Below are positions 62,526-64,000 of a stretch of DNA of 64,000 bases, piece by piece; position 1 is the stretch's first letter; the number at the start of each line of letters is the position of its first letter. The stretch covers positions 1 to 64,000 of the forward strand of contig NZ_JBCDMV010000009.1 of the NCBI RefSeq assembly GCF_038433135.1, written 5' to 3'. The notes below the pieces were generated by a model. It ran no database searches, had not been told where the DNA came from, and worked only from the letters and a program-made list of their open reading frames with translations. A program made the position numbers and the translations under genes. Source of the DNA: Luteococcus sp038433135. Its GTDB lineage: Bacteria; Actinomycetota; Actinomycetes; Propionibacteriales; Propionibacteriaceae.

Positions 62526-63463
62526 GCGAACAGCGCGGTGGAGAGCTGGCGGCGGGCCTTCAGCACCGCCTTGTCGGCCTTGCCGACGACGTCGAAGAGC
62601 TCCAGCAGGCGCAGCCGGGCGCGCTCGCGCTCCTCGTCGCGGGTCTCACGGATGATCTGCAGGATTCGGTCGAAGGCGGCGGCCGGGTCACCATTGATCA
62701 GCTCCAGGTCGGCCGCATCCAACTGCGCGTCCCAGTTCTGCGGCTCGGTGTTCGCAGCCGCCACGATCGCCTGCGGATCGAAGCTGGCAGAACGCTCCAG
62801 CAGCTTGGCCTGCGCCAGCCCCTGGATGGCCTCCTGGTCCGCCGGGGCCATGTCCAGGATCTTCTGGAACTCGGCGACGGCCGTGCCGTAGTCACCCGAC
62901 TGCAGGGCGGCGTCGGCGTCGGCGAAACGGGGATCCACGGCCGGGGCCGCCTCCGGGGCCTCGGCATCGGCAGCCGGCGCCGCCGGGCCCACCGGCTCGG
63001 CCCGTCCGGTCAGGCCATTGGCCAGCGCGATCTGGCTCACCTGGTCCAGGTAGGCCTGAACCTCCTCGGCGGGCTTGGTGCCCTGGAAGAGCGGCGCCAG
63101 CTGGCCACCGATGATCGCCACCACGGTGGGCACGGCCTGCACACCCATCGCCTGCGCGATCCGCTGTTCGGCGTCGATGTTCACCCGGGCCAGCAGCCAG
63201 CGGCCACCCGCAGCATTGGTGGCCGAGATCAGCACGTCGGAGAGCTCCTGGGCATTGGCGCGGGGCGAGTAGAGCTCCATGATCACCGGGTGGGTGGCGG
63301 ACTTGCGCACCACCGCGTCGAAGTCCGCCTCGCCCACCTGCTGCACATAACTGCCGGCGGCGGCCCCCGTCGAGGCGGCACCAGCATTGCTGGTGGCGGG
63401 GGCTGCGGCGGCCAGGGAGGACAGGTCGACGGCACCGGGGCGGTTGAAGCTCTGAGAAGTCAT
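62522..63463 (-). CDS. YbbN-like thioredoxin-fold protein with TPR tail
   Basis: This 313-residue protein has a thioredoxin-like domain (residues about 40-150) and an alpha-helical TPR region (about 180-313), the layout of the co-chaperone YbbN/CnoX. The usual CxxC is missing: the position reads MELYSPRANAQELSDVL, so it cannot act as a disulfide reductase and is more likely a holdase or scaffold. The cis-Pro region AVPTVVAIIGG is kept. The N-terminus is alanine- and serine-rich. The ATG at 63463 was chosen over an in-frame upstream start. It is divergent from pgm. Confidence 0.88.
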   Translation of the reverse strand: MTSQSFNRPGAVDLSSLAAAAPATSNAGAASTGAAAGSYVQQVGEADFDAVVRKSATHPVIMELYSPRANAQELSDVLISATNAAGGRWLLARVNIDAEQRIAQAMGVQAVPTVVAIIGGQLAPLFQGTKPAEEVQAYLDQVSQIALANGLTGRAEPVGPAAPAADAEAPEAAPAVDPRFADADAALQSGDYGTAVAEFQKILDMAPADQEAIQGLAQAKLLERSASFDPQAIVAAANTEPQNWDAQLDAADLELINGDPAAAFDRILQIIRETRDEERERARLRLLELFDVVGKADKAVLKARRQLSTALFA

Positions 63464-63549
63464 GGGCCCATTCTTCCGCGAGGGTGCGGCATTGCCCAAG
63501 TCCGTTCAATGTTCACCGCCGACCGCTCCCGGACGGCGGCAAATGCGGG

Positions 63550-63555
63550 CAAGAT
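63550..63555 (+). promoter_or_regulatory. Possible -10 of pgm (leaderless)
   Basis: CAAGAT lies 7 nt before the ATG at 63563. It departs from TAnnnT at the first base. An in-frame ATG at 63554 would overlap it, which argues for 63563. Confidence 0.35.
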
Positions 63556-63562
63556 GGGGGCC

Positions 63563-64000
63563 ATGGCACACGAACGCGCTGGGCAGGTAGCCCAGGAACA
63601 AGACCTGATCAATGTCGACGAGGTTCTGTCGGCCTACTACGACATCACTCCCGACGTGGACAACGTCGACCAGCAGGTGGTCTTCGGCACCTCCGGCCAC
63701 CGCGGTTCCTCGCTCGACGGCAAGTTCAACGAACTGCACATCGCCGCCACCACCCAGGCAATCGTCGAGTACCGCGCCGAGCAGGGCACCACGGGCCCAC
63801 TGTTCATCGGCAAGGACACCCACGCCCTGAGCCTCCCGGCGTGGAAGACCGCCACCGAGGTGCTCGTCGCCAATGGTGTTGCCGTGATGGCCGAGTACGA
63901 GGACGAGTACACCCCGACGCCTGCCGTCAGCCGCGCCATCATCGTGTACAACCGGGACCACGTCGGCCAGCCGCAGGCCGACGGCATCGTCGTCACCCCC
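63563..64000 (+). CDS. pgm: Phosphoglucomutase, N-terminal part (cut by window end)
   Basis: The frame is open for 146 codons to the window edge. VVFGTSGHRGSSLDGKFNE is the N-terminal signature of alpha-D-phosphohexomutases of the Pgm type, and FIGKDTHALS follows as in E. coli Pgm. The window ends at GIVVTP, just before the expected active-site serine loop (SHNPP). The enzyme interconverts glucose-1-phosphate and glucose-6-phosphate, so it would connect the glycogen genes upstream to glycolysis. It is divergent from the YbbN-like gene with a 99-nt gap. Confidence 0.92.
   Translation, partial: MAHERAGQVAQEQDLINVDEVLSAYYDITPDVDNVDQQVVFGTSGHRGSSLDGKFNELHIAATTQAIVEYRAEQGTTGPLFIGKDTHALSLPAWKTATEVLVANGVAVMAEYEDEYTPTPAVSRAIIVYNRDHVGQPQADGIVVTP

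Overview
The window is about 65-70% GC, uses many GTG starts, and has actinobacterial gene content: PriA, a GlgE pathway, a mycothiol-type TIGR03085 protein, an MsiK-type sugar ABC operon without its own ATPase, and NTGA/TGATG gene overlaps. A BluB-CobT fusion, best known from Propionibacterium freudenreichii, points to Propionibacteriaceae. The species cannot be fixed from this sequence. Most of the window is core chromosome. I see no rRNA, tRNA, CRISPR array, integrase, transposase or prophage.

Layout. 0-7.6 kb (minus): an operon hisD-hisC-hisB-hisH-priA, then a fused reductase/HAD gene and a GNAT gene cut by the window edge. 7.6-10.7 kb (plus): a DUF554 membrane protein, ybaK, and bluB-cobT. 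10.8-15.1 kb (minus): dnaE and a membrane protein. 15.2-22.6 kb (minus): a beta-galactoside operon of lacZ, a LacI repressor, a Tat lipoprotein binding protein and two permeases, with a LacI-type operator on the lacZ promoter. 22.7-25.9 kb: an accessory patch with a frameshifted SGNH hydrolase, an ECF sigma remnant, an AraC-GyrI regulator, a small HTH protein and decayed sequence. 25.9-31.9 kb (minus): gltB-gltD with phased GAAAC repeats upstream. 32.3-33.7 kb: a GNAT gene and a gene broken at a (C)8 tract. 33.8-40.2 kb (minus): hisI-trpE-two small membrane proteins-trpC-trpB-trpA-lgt. 40.4-42.5 kb: a TIGR03085 protein and an NCS2 permease. 42.7-46.0 kb (minus): gatCAB. 46.3-50.5 kb: an ACT protein, a small membrane protein, and a cysteine desulfurase-mnmA-MetE-like operon. 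50.8-62.0 kb: the glycogen cluster glgX, glgP, glgE, maltokinase, glgB and a Nudix protein. 62.1-64.0 kb: a broken gene, a YbbN-like thioredoxin, and the start of pgm.

How the genes fit together. The trp operon has no trpF, and the his operon carries priA, whose family supplies both the HisA and TrpF activities. hisI has moved to the head of the trp operon, and hisF is not in the window, so the his pathway is split here. GlgE, maltokinase and GlgB build alpha-glucan from maltose-1-phosphate, while GlgX and GlgP break it down. The partial pgm could join their products to glucose-6-phosphate. Many genes have a TAnnnT-like -10 hexamer only 6-7 nt before the start codon, which suggests widespread leaderless transcription.
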